Origin: an uncultured Lachnospiraceae bacterium | Lineage (GTDB): Bacteria > Bacillota > Clostridia > Lachnospirales > Lachnospiraceae | DNA: 64,000 nucleotides | Reading direction: 5' to 3' | Assembly: GCA_902493385.1 (NCBI GenBank) | Contig: CABUPO010000003.1 | Coordinates: forward strand, 1 to 64,000 | Shown here: piece after piece, positions 25,902 through 35,655 of the stretch | Layout: each line of letters opens with the position of its first letter | Position numbering within the stretch: position 1 is the first letter of the stretch | The notes under the pieces: model-generated | Databases searched by the model: none | What the model saw: only the letters and a program-made list of their open reading frames with translations | What the model was told of the DNA's origin: nothing | Translations under genes and position numbers: made by a program

Positions 25902-26405
25902 ATGAAAAAATATTTTGTGCTGATATTATTAGTGTGTGCAATATATATTTCAGGATGTACAGACACAGGAACGGATAATGGCAATGATTTTCCTGAGCAA
26001 ACCGAATATAACGACGGGTTTGCCGCTGCCAGCCCGCTTGAACTGTCGCTTTATACGATAGACTATGACACGTATGAGTGTACGCCTACCGTATCAGTGA
26101 TACAGTCAGAGTCCGAAATTAATGCAAAGCTTATAATCAATGAGGTAATAGCTAACTTCAAAGAAAATGTTATAATTGAAGATATAATTGAAAATCCTGA
26201 CAATATTATCGTATGTTTTTCTGATGATGCTGCTCCGGTTAAAAACGTAAGTGAAAAGATGGAATATGCAATGTTAGACTGCATTGCGTACAGTCTTTTG
26301 GATAATCTTGATTATTGCAACGAAGTATATTTCAGAAGCAATGGCGAGATATATGAAAGCAGCTATATATCCATGCAGAATGACGAACCGTATATATCTA
26401 AGTAA
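25902..26405 (+). CDS. Hypothetical lipoprotein, possibly GerMN-like
   Basis: A 167-residue predicted lipoprotein with signal MKKYFVLILLVCAIYISGC and Cys19 as the lipid site. After a short Asp/Thr-rich linker comes a ~110-residue domain with helix-strand pattern (NAKLIINEVIANFKENVIIEDI, DNIIVCFSDDA, YAMLDCIAYSLLDNL, EVYFRSNGE). This pattern resembles GerMN-type domains of sporulation and envelope proteins, but that is weak inference. The ATG at 25902 follows AGGGTGA; the 25896 ATG overlaps the pgsA stop and is an alternative. It is cotranscribed with pgsA and the flavoprotein. Confidence 0.6.
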   Translation: MKKYFVLILLVCAIYISGCTDTGTDNGNDFPEQTEYNDGFAAASPLELSLYTIDYDTYECTPTVSVIQSESEINAKLIINEVIANFKENVIIEDIIENPDNIIVCFSDDAAPVKNVSEKMEYAMLDCIAYSLLDNLDYCNEVYFRSNGEIYESSYISMQNDEPYISK

Positions 26406-26422
26406 CTGTCGGAGGATATGTT

Positions 26423-27655
26423 TTGAGTAAAGTAATTATTATAGGAGCCGGCGCGGCGGGTATGATGGCCGCTTATGCTGCAAAAACTGCCGGACACGAC
26501 GTAACAATAATAGAAAAGAATGAAAAATGCGGCAAGAAGATATATATTACCGGCAAAGGACGCTGTAATCTTACGAACAACTGTGATACCAACGATTTTT
26601 TTGAAAAGGTTGTATCGAATCCCAAATTTCTTTACAGCCCTTTATATATGCTCACCCCAGAACAGACTATGGAATTATTTTCCGATAATCTTAATCTTCC
26701 AATTAAAACAGAACGAGGCGGAAGAGTATTTCCAATGTCAGACAAATCCTCTGACGTTATAAAAGCCCTTACAGCCGTACTGGATAAATACAAAACAGAT
26801 ATAATGCTAAACACTGAAGTAAAGGATATTATTATTGAACACGGAAAAGTAACAGGCGTGTGTACTGATTCCGGCACATATTATTCGGATTCGGTTATAG
26901 TAGCCTGCGGAGGGCTTGCATATCCTCAGACAGGCTCCACCGGAGACGGATATGCATTTGCAGGAAAAGCAGGACATACCGTAACCAAAACATATCCGGC
27001 GCTAGTTCCTTTTAACGTAAAAGAAGACTGGCCCAAAAAGCTTATGGGACTGTCGCTGCGTAATGTTTCGGCTGTATTCAAAAAGGACAATAAGGTTCTG
27101 TACAGTGGTTTTGGAGAAATGCTTTTCACTCATTTTGGAGTAAGCGGGCCTCTTATACTTACTGCAAGCAGCTATCTTACGAAGCATATAACAAAGGGCA
27201 GTATAGATATGTATATAGATTTAAAGCCCGCTCTTTCAGAAGCGGAGCTTGATGCCAGAATAATAAGGGATTTTAACGAATCAAAGAATATCCGCTTCTC
27301 TAATTCGCTTAAAAAGCTTCTGCCGCACAGGCTTATTGACGTCGTCGTCAGGCTTTCGGGCATTGATGCATATAAGCCTGTCAACTCAGTTACCGTAAAA
27401 GAAAGAAAAAAGCTTGCAGATATATTAAAAAACCTTCCGGTAACAATAACCGGAGTAAGAGGCTATAATGAAGCGATAATAACGCAGGGCGGAGTTAATG
27501 TGAACGAAATCAACCCACATACTATGGAATCAAGGATTGTAAAGAATCTGTATTTTGCGGGTGAAGTTATAGATACCGACGCGGTAACCGGAGGCTTTAA
27601 TCTTCAGATAGCATGGTCTACCGGCTATACTGCCGGAATAAGCATACATAATTAA
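26423..27655 (+). CDS. FAD-dependent oxidoreductase, YhiN/HI0933 (BaiN-like) family
   Basis: A flavoprotein with an N-terminal Rossmann motif GAGAAGMMAA (residues 7-16) and the family block CGKKIYITGKGRCNLTN. A C-terminal segment ending FAGEVIDTDAVTGGFNLQIAWSTGY is the second FAD contact. The HI0933 family is largely uncharacterised; one member, BaiN, reduces bile acid intermediates in a gut Clostridium, but that activity cannot be inferred here. Start: TTG at 26423 after GGAGG; 410 residues, typical length. The gene often lies just before cmk in Clostridia. Confidence 0.85.
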   Translation: MSKVIIIGAGAAGMMAAYAAKTAGHDVTIIEKNEKCGKKIYITGKGRCNLTNNCDTNDFFEKVVSNPKFLYSPLYMLTPEQTMELFSDNLNLPIKTERGGRVFPMSDKSSDVIKALTAVLDKYKTDIMLNTEVKDIIIEHGKVTGVCTDSGTYYSDSVIVACGGLAYPQTGSTGDGYAFAGKAGHTVTKTYPALVPFNVKEDWPKKLMGLSLRNVSAVFKKDNKVLYSGFGEMLFTHFGVSGPLILTASSYLTKHITKGSIDMYIDLKPALSEAELDARIIRDFNESKNIRFSNSLKKLLPHRLIDVVVRLSGIDAYKPVNSVTVKERKKLADILKNLPVTITGVRGYNEAIITQGGVNVNEINPHTMESRIVKNLYFAGEVIDTDAVTGGFNLQIAWSTGYTAGISIHN

Positions 27656-27674
27656 AAAGAAAGGATGATATTTT

Positions 27675-28343
27675 ATGGGATACGCTATAGCTATAGACGG
27701 TCCTGCCGGCGCAGGCAAAAGCACCATTGCCAAGCTTGCGGCAGAAAAGCTGGGGCTTATATATATAGACACAGGCGCCATGTACAGAGGAGTCGCATTA
27801 TATTTTATTATTAATAATATCGATTATACGGATGAAAATGAGGCAAAAAAAGTATGCGCAGGCATTGACATTACGATTAAATATGAAAACGGTATGCAGC
27901 AGCTTATTTTAAACGGCGAAAACGTAACTTCTCTTATCAGGCAGGAACAGGTCGGAAAAGCGGCGTCATCTGTCGCAAAGCATTTATGTGTAAGAGAAAA
28001 ACTTGTAGAACTTCAAAGACGCCTTGCTGAAGATAATAATATTATAATGGACGGAAGAGATATTGGCACCCACGTTCTGCCGAACGCCGATATCAAAATT
28101 TATCTTACGGCATCCTCTGCGGTCCGCGCCCAAAGAAGATACAGCGAGCTTAAAAATAAAAATATCGAATGTGATATTAACGATATTGAAAAAGATATAA
28201 TAGCGCGTGATACTGAAGACATGAACAGGGAAATATCTCCGTTAAGGCAGGCGGCAGACGCTTTGCTTCTTGACACGTCTGATATGAATATAGACGAAGT
28301 TGTATCATATATTAAAAACATTTATGAGGAGAGCATACATTGA
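27675..28343 (+). CDS. cmk: Cytidylate kinase
   Basis: It phosphorylates CMP and dCMP. The P-loop GPAGAGKST is at residues 9-17, DTGAMYRG contacts the nucleotide, and DGRDIGTHVLP is the central motif. The 222-residue length is normal. AAAGGATG precedes the ATG. Its TGA overlaps the TTG start of ispH (TTGA), so the two are coupled. Confidence 0.96.
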   Translation: MGYAIAIDGPAGAGKSTIAKLAAEKLGLIYIDTGAMYRGVALYFIINNIDYTDENEAKKVCAGIDITIKYENGMQQLILNGENVTSLIRQEQVGKAASSVAKHLCVREKLVELQRRLAEDNNIIMDGRDIGTHVLPNADIKIYLTASSAVRAQRRYSELKNKNIECDINDIEKDIIARDTEDMNREISPLRQAADALLLDTSDMNIDEVVSYIKNIYEESIH

Positions 28344-29203
28344 AAGAAGTTAAGCTGGCAGAGAGCGCGGGCTTCTGCTTTGGAGTGAAAAGAGCCGTCG
28401 ATATGGTATACAAAGAGGCCGAAGCAGGCGGCAGAATATATACTTACGGTCCAATTATCCATAATGAAGAGGTAGTAAACGACCTTAAAGCAAAGGGCGT
28501 ATCAGTTATCAAAAACGAAGACGAGCTTGATAATGTATCCGATGCGGCAGTTATTATAAGGTCGCACGGAGTACCGCGCGAGATATATACGCGTCTTGAA
28601 AAGAATAATGTGAGAATAATAGACGCAACATGTCCGTTTGTTAAAAAAATACACAGAACCGTCGATAAACACTCCTTGGACGGCGAGACAATAGTTATTA
28701 TAGGCAATCCAGACCATCCTGAAGTTATAGGCATAAAAGGGTGGTGCAATGGTACCGCATACGTTGTTTCATCCAAAAAAGATTTGGAAAAACTGCACTT
28801 TTCAGACGGCGAAAAAGTGTGTATTGTAGCGCAAACAACATATAATATTAATAATTTTGAAGAACTGGTTGAAATTTTAAGAAAAAGAGTGTATGATATT
28901 ATTGCTGTGAATACTATATGCAATGCTACAGAAGAGCGGCAAACCGAAGCAAAAAGCTTGGCTTCGGAATCCGATGCTATGATTGTAATCGGAGGGAGAC
29001 AAAGTTCTAACACACAAAAGCTTTACCAGATATGTAAGAACGAATGTGAATGTACCCAGTATATTCAGACTCTTTCTGATTTGAAACTCGAAGACCTAGA
29101 ATCTGTCCGTAGCGTGGGAATTACTGCAGGGGCGTCCACCCCTAACAAAATTATTGAGGAGGTTTGGCAGGCATGTCAGAAGAAAATTTTGCAGAATTAC
29201 TAG
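28340..29203 (+). CDS. ispH: 4-hydroxy-3-methylbut-2-enyl diphosphate reductase
   Basis: The last MEP-pathway step, making IPP and DMAPP with a [4Fe-4S] cluster. The three cluster cysteines are present: Cys13 (SAGFCFGVKRAV), one in DATCPFVKK, and one in NTICNATEERQTE. The 287-residue length is normal. It starts with TTG overlapping the cmk stop after GAGGAG. Its last 31 nt overlap the next gene in a different frame. In some clostridia IspH and the S1-domain protein are one fused chain; here they are separate but overlapping. Confidence 0.96.
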   Translation: MKEVKLAESAGFCFGVKRAVDMVYKEAEAGGRIYTYGPIIHNEEVVNDLKAKGVSVIKNEDELDNVSDAAVIIRSHGVPREIYTRLEKNNVRIIDATCPFVKKIHRTVDKHSLDGETIVIIGNPDHPEVIGIKGWCNGTAYVVSSKKDLEKLHFSDGEKVCIVAQTTYNINNFEELVEILRKRVYDIIAVNTICNATEERQTEAKSLASESDAMIVIGGRQSSNTQKLYQICKNECECTQYIQTLSDLKLEDLESVRSVGITAGASTPNKIIEEVWQACQKKILQNY

Positions 29204-30276
29204 AAGAATCATTAGTCACAATCCACAACGGAGAGATTGTAGAAGGGACAGTTATTGGCGTTAAGGAAGACGAGATCATTCTGAATATCGGTTATAAAGC
29301 AGACGGCATTATAACACGTAACGAGTACAGCAATAATCCTGTTGATCTTACAAGCGCAGTTAAATTAGGCGATAAGATGCAGGCTAAAGTGCTTAAAGTG
29401 AATGACGGCGATGGCCAGGTGCTTCTTACATATAAAAGAATTGCCATTGAACAAAGCAACAAACGCCTTGAGGAAGCTTATAATAACAAAGAAGTTATTA
29501 AAGCACGCGTGACTAAGGTGCTTGACGGCGGACTTACAGTAATGATTGATGAATCAAAAGTTTTTATTCCTGCAAGTCTGGTATCAGATGTATTTGAAAG
29601 AGATCTTACAAAATTTCAGGATCAGGAGATTGAATTTGTAATTACTGAATTTAATCCAAGAAGAAGAAGGATTATAGGCGACAGAAAGCAGCTGCTTGTT
29701 GCTAAAAAGCAGAAGATGCAGGAAGAGCTGTTTGCAAGAATCGCTCCGGGAATGGAAGTTGACGGTGTTGTTAAGAATATTACTGATTTTGGAGCGTTCG
29801 TTGACCTTGGCGGCGCAGACGGACTTTTACATATTTCAGAGATGTCATGGGGAAGGGTTGAGAACCCTAAGAAGTTTCTTAAAGTCGGACAGACTCTCCA
29901 TGTTCTGATAAAAGATATTAAAGATACCAAGATTGCGCTCAGCCTTAAGTTTGACCGCGATAACCCTTGGAAGGACGCGGCAAGCAAATATTCTGTTGGA
30001 AAGATTGTTACGGGAAAAGTTGCAAGAATGACCAGCTTTGGTGCGTTTGTTGAACTTGATACCGGAGTTGATGCGCTTCTTCATGTATCTCAGATTGCAA
30101 GAGAACATATTGAAAAGCCTTCAGATGTTCTTAATATCGGTGATGAAATAACTGCAATGGTTGTTGACTTCAAAGAAGAGTCTAAGAAAATCAGCCTCAG
30201 TATTAAGCAGCTTCTTATTGCAGAAGAGAAGAATAATGAAGAAGTTGAAGAAGATGCAGAGGAAGTTTCAGAATAA
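29173..30276 (+). CDS. rpsA: S1 RNA-binding domain protein (ribosomal protein S1-like)
   Basis: Four S1 domains are visible, at about residues 14-85, 100-170, 187-255 and 273-342; the last two are the best matches (DFGAFVDLGGADGLLHISEM, SFGAFVELD...ALLHVSQI). An acidic tail ends the chain. S1 proteins bind mRNA near the ribosome; the four-domain form is common in Bacillota and its role is less clear than that of six-domain E. coli S1. The ATG 29173 lies inside ispH after GAGG; a TTG at 29164 is unlikely. It is last in the rimO operon and a terminator follows. Confidence 0.88.
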   Translation: MSEENFAELLEESLVTIHNGEIVEGTVIGVKEDEIILNIGYKADGIITRNEYSNNPVDLTSAVKLGDKMQAKVLKVNDGDGQVLLTYKRIAIEQSNKRLEEAYNNKEVIKARVTKVLDGGLTVMIDESKVFIPASLVSDVFERDLTKFQDQEIEFVITEFNPRRRRIIGDRKQLLVAKKQKMQEELFARIAPGMEVDGVVKNITDFGAFVDLGGADGLLHISEMSWGRVENPKKFLKVGQTLHVLIKDIKDTKIALSLKFDRDNPWKDAASKYSVGKIVTGKVARMTSFGAFVELDTGVDALLHVSQIAREHIEKPSDVLNIGDEITAMVVDFKEESKKISLSIKQLLIAEEKNNEEVEEDAEEVSE

Positions 30277-30297
30277 TCAATAATAACAACCAGTCTT

Positions 30298-30332
30298 GTG
30301 GCGTCTGCATATTATCAGACGCCACATTTTAT
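30298..30332 (+). terminator. Intrinsic terminator after the S1 gene
   Basis: A perfect 10-bp GC-rich stem (30298-30307 with 30316-30325), loop CATATTAT, then ATTTTAT. It closes the operon that starts at rimO. Confidence 0.8.
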
Positions 30333-30363
30333 GCTTTAAAAATACATAATCGGAGGAATCTGT

Positions 30364-31371
30364 ATGGAATATATAAAAGTTGCCGTAGACGCAATGGGCG
30401 GAGATAACGCTCCTTATGAAATCATCAAAGGAAGCGTTATGGCTTTGGCAAAAAATGATAAAGTAAGCGTTGTTCTTGTTGGAAAAGAAAACGATATATA
30501 TGCTGAATTAAAAAAATATCAATACGATGAAACCAGATTATCAGTTGTTAATGCAACGGAAGTTATCGGTTTCGACGAACCTCCCGCCATAGCGGTAAGG
30601 ACCAAAAAAGACTCTTCCATTGTTGTTGCGATGAAGCTTGTAAAGAACGGTGAAGCAGACGCATTTGTATCTGCCGGAAGCACCGGGGCTATACTTGTCG
30701 GCGGTCTTGGTTATATCGGAAGAATCAAAGGCGTTGAAAGAACCCCTCTTGCAACTGTTATTCCTACAGAAAAAGGAGGCTCGCTGCTCATAGACTGCGG
30801 AGCCAATGTTGACGCACGTTCAAGCCATCTTGTGCAGTTTGCATATATGGGTTCATTATATATGCAATATTTATGCGGCGTCGATAATCCTAAAGTAGGT
30901 ATTGTTAATATAGGCACTGAGGAAGAAAAGGGCAACGCACTTGTTAAAGAGACATTTCCTCTGTTAAAAGAATGTGACGGTATCAATTTCTGCGGCAGCG
31001 TAGAGGCTAGAGATATACCAAAGGGAGAATTTGACGTAATAGTATGTGAGGGTTTTGTAGGCAATGTTATTCTTAAGCTTTATGAAGGTCTTGCAACTAC
31101 GCTTATGCGTAAAATCAAAGCCGGAATGCTGGCTACTAAAATAAGCACACTGGGCGCGCTTCTTTCAAAAAAAGCGCTTAAAAATACATTAAAAACATTC
31201 GATGTTTCAGAATACGGCGGAGCTCCGCTTTTAGGTCTTAAGAACCTTGCAGTCAAGACGCATGGCAGCTCTAAAGCGATAGAAATATGTAATTCAATTA
31301 TCCAGTGCGTATCTTTTGTAAATAATAATATTAATGATAAAATCAAAGAATGTCTGACAAAGGAAATATAG
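30364..31371 (+). CDS. plsX: Phosphate acyltransferase
   Basis: PlsX converts acyl-ACP to acyl-phosphate, which PlsY (also in this window) uses to start phospholipid synthesis. The start KVAVDAMGGDNAP is diagnostic, with SAGSTGAIL and EGFVGNVILK downstream. Length is 335 residues and GGAGG precedes the ATG. It is the first gene of plsX-rnc-smc-ftsY. acpP, which usually sits between plsX and rnc, is missing: only 1 nt separates the two genes. Confidence 0.96.
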   Translation: MEYIKVAVDAMGGDNAPYEIIKGSVMALAKNDKVSVVLVGKENDIYAELKKYQYDETRLSVVNATEVIGFDEPPAIAVRTKKDSSIVVAMKLVKNGEADAFVSAGSTGAILVGGLGYIGRIKGVERTPLATVIPTEKGGSLLIDCGANVDARSSHLVQFAYMGSLYMQYLCGVDNPKVGIVNIGTEEEKGNALVKETFPLLKECDGINFCGSVEARDIPKGEFDVIVCEGFVGNVILKLYEGLATTLMRKIKAGMLATKISTLGALLSKKALKNTLKTFDVSEYGGAPLLGLKNLAVKTHGSSKAIEICNSIIQCVSFVNNNINDKIKECLTKEI

Positions 31372-31372
31372 T

Positions 31373-32068
31373 ATGAATGACCGTACTGAATTAGAGAATA
31401 TAATAGGCTACACATTTAATAACAAAAACAGTCTGCGGCTTGCCCTTACGCATAGTTCATATGCTAATGAAAACGGCATGGGCAAATATGCGCATAATGA
31501 AAGAATAGAGTTTTTGGGCGATGCAGTTTTGGAGCTGATTGCAAGCGATTTTCTTTTTAAAGAATATCCTGATATGCAGGAAGGCGACATGACAAAGCTT
31601 CGTTCAAAGCTTGTATGTGAAGATGCGCTTTCATATTTTGCAAAGCAGATAGGGCTTGGCAGATTTTTATATCTTGGCAAAGGCGAAGATCATACTAACG
31701 GCAGAGAACGTAAATCAATTCTCTGCGACGCATTTGAGTCTTTAATCGGCGCTATATACATTGATGGAGGAATGGAAGCCGCAGCAAAATTTGTCAAAAG
31801 ATTTGTTCTTAGTGATATTGAACAGAAAATGTATATGTTTGATTCCAAGACAACTCTTCAGGAAATTGTTCAGGCGCGGTATGGCGTAGGCGTCGTATAT
31901 AAAGTAATAGAAGAAAGCGGACCGGAGCATAACAAATCATTTAAAATTGCAGTATATATAAAAGACCGGCTAATGGGCGAAGGCTTCGGCCATAGTAAAA
32001 AAGAAGCGGCCAAGGAAGCCGCATACAAGACTATTCTCATGCTTAACAGCACAGACGACCGGGGGTAA
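31373..32068 (+). CDS. rnc: Ribonuclease III
   Basis: It cuts double-stranded RNA in rRNA processing and RNA decay. The signature NERIEFLGDAVLEL with catalytic Glu/Asp is present, as are the second metal site residues in DAFESLIGAIYID and a C-terminal dsRNA-binding domain (about 155-228, TTLQEIVQARYG...GFGHSKKEAAKEAA). The 231-residue length is normal. It begins 1 nt after plsX, so it relies on coupling; no strong ribosome site is seen. Confidence 0.96.
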   Translation: MNDRTELENIIGYTFNNKNSLRLALTHSSYANENGMGKYAHNERIEFLGDAVLELIASDFLFKEYPDMQEGDMTKLRSKLVCEDALSYFAKQIGLGRFLYLGKGEDHTNGRERKSILCDAFESLIGAIYIDGGMEAAAKFVKRFVLSDIEQKMYMFDSKTTLQEIVQARYGVGVVYKVIEESGPEHNKSFKIAVYIKDRLMGEGFGHSKKEAAKEAAYKTILMLNSTDDRG

Positions 32069-32071
32069 GGA

Positions 32072-35000
32072 ATGTATCTTAAAAGTATTGAAGTGAATGG
32101 TTTCAAGTCATTTGCGGACAGACTTATATTTCAATTTAAAGATGGAATCACCGGAATAGTAGGACCTAACGGAAGCGGTAAAAGCAATGTTGCCGACGCT
32201 GTAAGGTGGGTTCTCGGTGAACAGAGTGCAAAGCAGCTCAGAGGCTCCAAAATGGAAGACGTCATATTTTCAGGGACAGAAACAAGACGGGCTATGGGCT
32301 CCTCTTATGTTGCAATAACGTTCGATAATTCTGATAAAGCCTTACCTATAGAATATGATGAAGTTACAGTTGCAAGACGCGTATACCGTTCAGGAGAAAG
32401 CGAATACCTTATTAACGGCAGTACGTGTCTTTTAAAAGATGTTAAAGAGATGTTCTTTGATACCGGTATCGGAAAAGAAGGCTATTCCATTATCGGTCAG
32501 GGACAGATTGATAAAATATTAAGCGGAAAACCGGAAGACAGAAGAGAGCTTTTTGATGAAGCTGCAGGAATTGTAAAATACAAGAAAAGAAAGTCGGAAA
32601 CTGTAAAAAACCTGGAATCCGAACGTCAGAATCTTATAAGAGTCAACGATATTCTTGCTGAACTTGAACTTCAGGTCGGCCCGTTAAAAAAGCAGTCGGA
32701 AAAAGCAAGAGCTTATCTTGATTTACGTGAAGAGCTGAAATCAAAGGATATCAGTATGTTTATAATGGAATACGACCGCCTTAACGCTGAACTTGAAAAC
32801 ATGAAAAAGAAGCAGGATACCGCCGATTCTGAACTTAAAGAAGCAGGCGATGCCTATGCATTAAGCCGGAACACCATTGATGAACTCGAAAAGGTTATAG
32901 AAGCTAATTCAGAAGAGCTTGAAAACAGTGTCAGTACGGTTAATAATAACCGTCTCAAATCAGAAAAACTGGACGGTGAAATTAAGCTTTTTACACAGCA
33001 GATTGAATCGTTATCAGGAAATGAACGTCAATTTAAAGAGCGTATAGAGGAGCTTAACAATAAGCTTAAAGAGCAGGAAGAAGAGAAAAACACTCTTACC
33101 GCTCAAAAAAATGAAAACGAGAAGCAGCTTAGCGAATGCGAAGACAGAAAATCCGCCAGAGAAGATGAAATTAACAGGCTGTTTTCTAAAATAAAATCAA
33201 AAGAAGATGAAACTGACGAATGTAACCAGTCAATAATAAGATTAATTAACAGCTCTTCAGAACTTAAGGCAGAGCAGAAAAAATATGAAACTATGCTTGA
33301 ACAGAATGCTATTAAAAAGGCCGAGATTAATCAGAGCCTGTTCAGACTGAAAACTGCCGTTAATACTGCGCTTGATGAACTTGAGACTGTCAAAGAAAAG
33401 AATGACGCCTGTAAAAAAAGCATTGACGAGCTTCAAGAGAAAATTAAAAGCAGCTGGTATAGCCTTCATGAAAACGAAAGAAAAAGAAGGGAGCAGGAAG
33501 CATTATACCAGGAGCAGCAGAAGCAGTATATTAAGGCTGAATCAGAGCTTGTTTCACTTAATAATCTTGCGGAAAGATACGAAGGCTTTGGCTTAAGCGT
33601 TAAAAAAATAATGGAAAAAAAGAATACCGTAAAAGGTATCGCAGGCGTTATATCAGATATCATTACAGTTGACGAAAAATATGAAACTGCTGTTGAAATT
33701 GCCCTTGGCGGCAATATCCAAAATATAGTAACAGATACTTCGGCTACGGCAAAGAAGCTTATTGAATACCTTAAGGTTAATAAGCTTGGAAGAGCAACGT
33801 TTCTTCCGATATCAGATATTACGGCTGACGCAGAATTTGATTATTCGCTTAAAAAAGAAAAAGGAGTGCTTGGTCCGGTATCTGATTTTGTAAAAACAAA
33901 AAACGAATACTCCGAGATAATAAAATATCTTATGGGAAGATTTATACTTGTTGACAATATAGATAACGCTCTTGCGCTTGCAAAAAAATACAGACATACT
34001 CTGCGTATAGTTACTCTTGAAGGAGAGTTTTTAAACGCAGGCGGTTCAATATCAGGCGGCTCCTTTAAGAATAAGAGTAATCTTCTTGGAAGAAACCGTG
34101 AGATAAAGGAGCTTACAGAAAAAGTTTCCTCTCTAAAGCAGAAGATGAATGATACCAAATCTGTAATATCCAATTTTGCAGATGAATATAAGGAATTATC
34201 CAATGTTATTGCAAAGCTTGATGAAGAACGCGAAAAGCTTCTTATAGAATATAATACCGTTAAAATCAAATACGAACAGGCGAAGCAGACGCTTAATGAA
34301 CGCAATGATGAATATTCTCAGGCTGTAAGCAGTACAGGCAGCATTGAAAATGAGAAAAACAATATACTCTCATCTCTTGACAAATTAAAAGAGCAGCTTG
34401 CGCAGAACGAAGCCGCCACAGTACAGTGTAAAGAAAGAATAAACGAACTGTCGGGCGAGCTTGAGGCAGATAAAGACATGCGTAAGGAGCTGCATGACGT
34501 TATTAATCAGTTAAGCCTTGACCGTACCTCTTTTATGCAGACACTTGGATTTATTGAAGAAAAACTTACAAGATGCGTACAGGTGATGGAACAGACCAGA
34601 ATTGATATACATAATCTTTCAGCAGGCAAAGAGCAGACCAAGTCGGATATCCTCAGGAAAAAAGAGGATATAGAAGCCATCAGGGCTTCTATTACAGGAC
34701 TTACAGGCGAAAATGAAGCTCTTACCGTACGGATTAATGAGCTTAAAGAAACTCAGACGGCTCTCTCAGACAACAGAAAGAAGATGCAGGAGGAAAGAGA
34801 AAAGCTTGCCGACAGACGCAACGAGCTTGAAAAAGAACAGATACGCCTAAGCAATCAGTCAGAAAAGCTTCAGAACCAGTTTGATTCTCTCACTCTTTAT
34901 ATGTGGAATGAGTATGAACTTACATACAGAAGCGCAAAAGATAATAATACTGTTACGGATATTTCATATAATGAACTTAAGAATCAGACGCAGGCGCTTC

Positions 35001-35626
35001 GCAAAAGAATTAAAAGCCTTGGCGACGTTAATGTTAATTCCATTGAAGAATACATTAATGTGTCTGAGCGTTATACTACAATGAAAAAGCAGCATGATGA
35101 TATTATAGAATCTGAAAAAAGACTGCTTTCATTTATTGAAGAACTTGACGAAAAAATGCGTATCAGATTTACAGAAGAATTTGACAAAATCAATAAGCAG
35201 TATAACATTGTATTTAAGGAGCTGTTCGGCGGAGGAAGAGGCGTACTTGAGCTTACCGAAGATGAGGATATTTTAGATGCGGGCATTCATATAATCGCCC
35301 AGCCTCCCGGTAAAACTCTTAAAAGCGTTTCAATGCTGTCTGGCGGCGAAAAGGCATTGTCTGCAATTGCCATACTGTTCGCTATACAGAACCTTAAACC
35401 GTCTCCATTCTGTCTGCTTGATGAGATTGAGGCTGCGCTTGATGATTCTAATGTAAAAAGATTTGCCAATTACCTGAATAAGTTAAAAAAACAATCGCAG
35501 TATATCGTAATAACACACAGACAGGGCACAATGGCTGCCGCAGATACATTATATGGTATAACAATGCAGGAAAAAGGCGTATCTACGCTTGTATCCGTTG
35601 ATTTGGTCGAACAAGGTGTAAAATAA
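32072..35626 (+). CDS. smc: Chromosome segregation protein SMC
   Basis: A structural-maintenance ATPase that folds and segregates the chromosome with ScpAB. The N-terminal Walker A GPNGSGKSNV is at residues 31-40. Two long coiled coils flank a hinge (about 520-640, GIAGVISDIITVDEKYE...GRATFLPI). The C-terminal signature LSGGEKALSAIA and Walker B CLLDEIEAALDDSN complete the head. The 1184-residue length is normal. It lies 3 nt after rnc, and the order rnc-smc-ftsY is conserved in Bacillota. Confidence 0.97.
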   Translation: MYLKSIEVNGFKSFADRLIFQFKDGITGIVGPNGSGKSNVADAVRWVLGEQSAKQLRGSKMEDVIFSGTETRRAMGSSYVAITFDNSDKALPIEYDEVTVARRVYRSGESEYLINGSTCLLKDVKEMFFDTGIGKEGYSIIGQGQIDKILSGKPEDRRELFDEAAGIVKYKKRKSETVKNLESERQNLIRVNDILAELELQVGPLKKQSEKARAYLDLREELKSKDISMFIMEYDRLNAELENMKKKQDTADSELKEAGDAYALSRNTIDELEKVIEANSEELENSVSTVNNNRLKSEKLDGEIKLFTQQIESLSGNERQFKERIEELNNKLKEQEEEKNTLTAQKNENEKQLSECEDRKSAREDEINRLFSKIKSKEDETDECNQSIIRLINSSSELKAEQKKYETMLEQNAIKKAEINQSLFRLKTAVNTALDELETVKEKNDACKKSIDELQEKIKSSWYSLHENERKRREQEALYQEQQKQYIKAESELVSLNNLAERYEGFGLSVKKIMEKKNTVKGIAGVISDIITVDEKYETAVEIALGGNIQNIVTDTSATAKKLIEYLKVNKLGRATFLPISDITADAEFDYSLKKEKGVLGPVSDFVKTKNEYSEIIKYLMGRFILVDNIDNALALAKKYRHTLRIVTLEGEFLNAGGSISGGSFKNKSNLLGRNREIKELTEKVSSLKQKMNDTKSVISNFADEYKELSNVIAKLDEEREKLLIEYNTVKIKYEQAKQTLNERNDEYSQAVSSTGSIENEKNNILSSLDKLKEQLAQNEAATVQCKERINELSGELEADKDMRKELHDVINQLSLDRTSFMQTLGFIEEKLTRCVQVMEQTRIDIHNLSAGKEQTKSDILRKKEDIEAIRASITGLTGENEALTVRINELKETQTALSDNRKKMQEEREKLADRRNELEKEQIRLSNQSEKLQNQFDSLTLYMWNEYELTYRSAKDNNTVTDISYNELKNQTQALRKRIKSLGDVNVNSIEEYINVSERYTTMKKQHDDIIESEKRLLSFIEELDEKMRIRFTEEFDKINKQYNIVFKELFGGGRGVLELTEDEDILDAGIHIIAQPPGKTLKSVSMLSGGEKALSAIAILFAIQNLKPSPFCLLDEIEAALDDSNVKRFANYLNKLKKQSQYIVITHRQGTMAAADTLYGITMQEKGVSTLVSVDLVEQGVK

Positions 35627-35655
35627 GGGCAACAATGAAAGGGGAGCATTTTTAT

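Noticed and set aside
28444..29013. 189-codon minus-strand open frame inside ispH
   Set aside because: It lies opposite conserved IspH cysteine motifs; the composition is typical of an antisense shadow.
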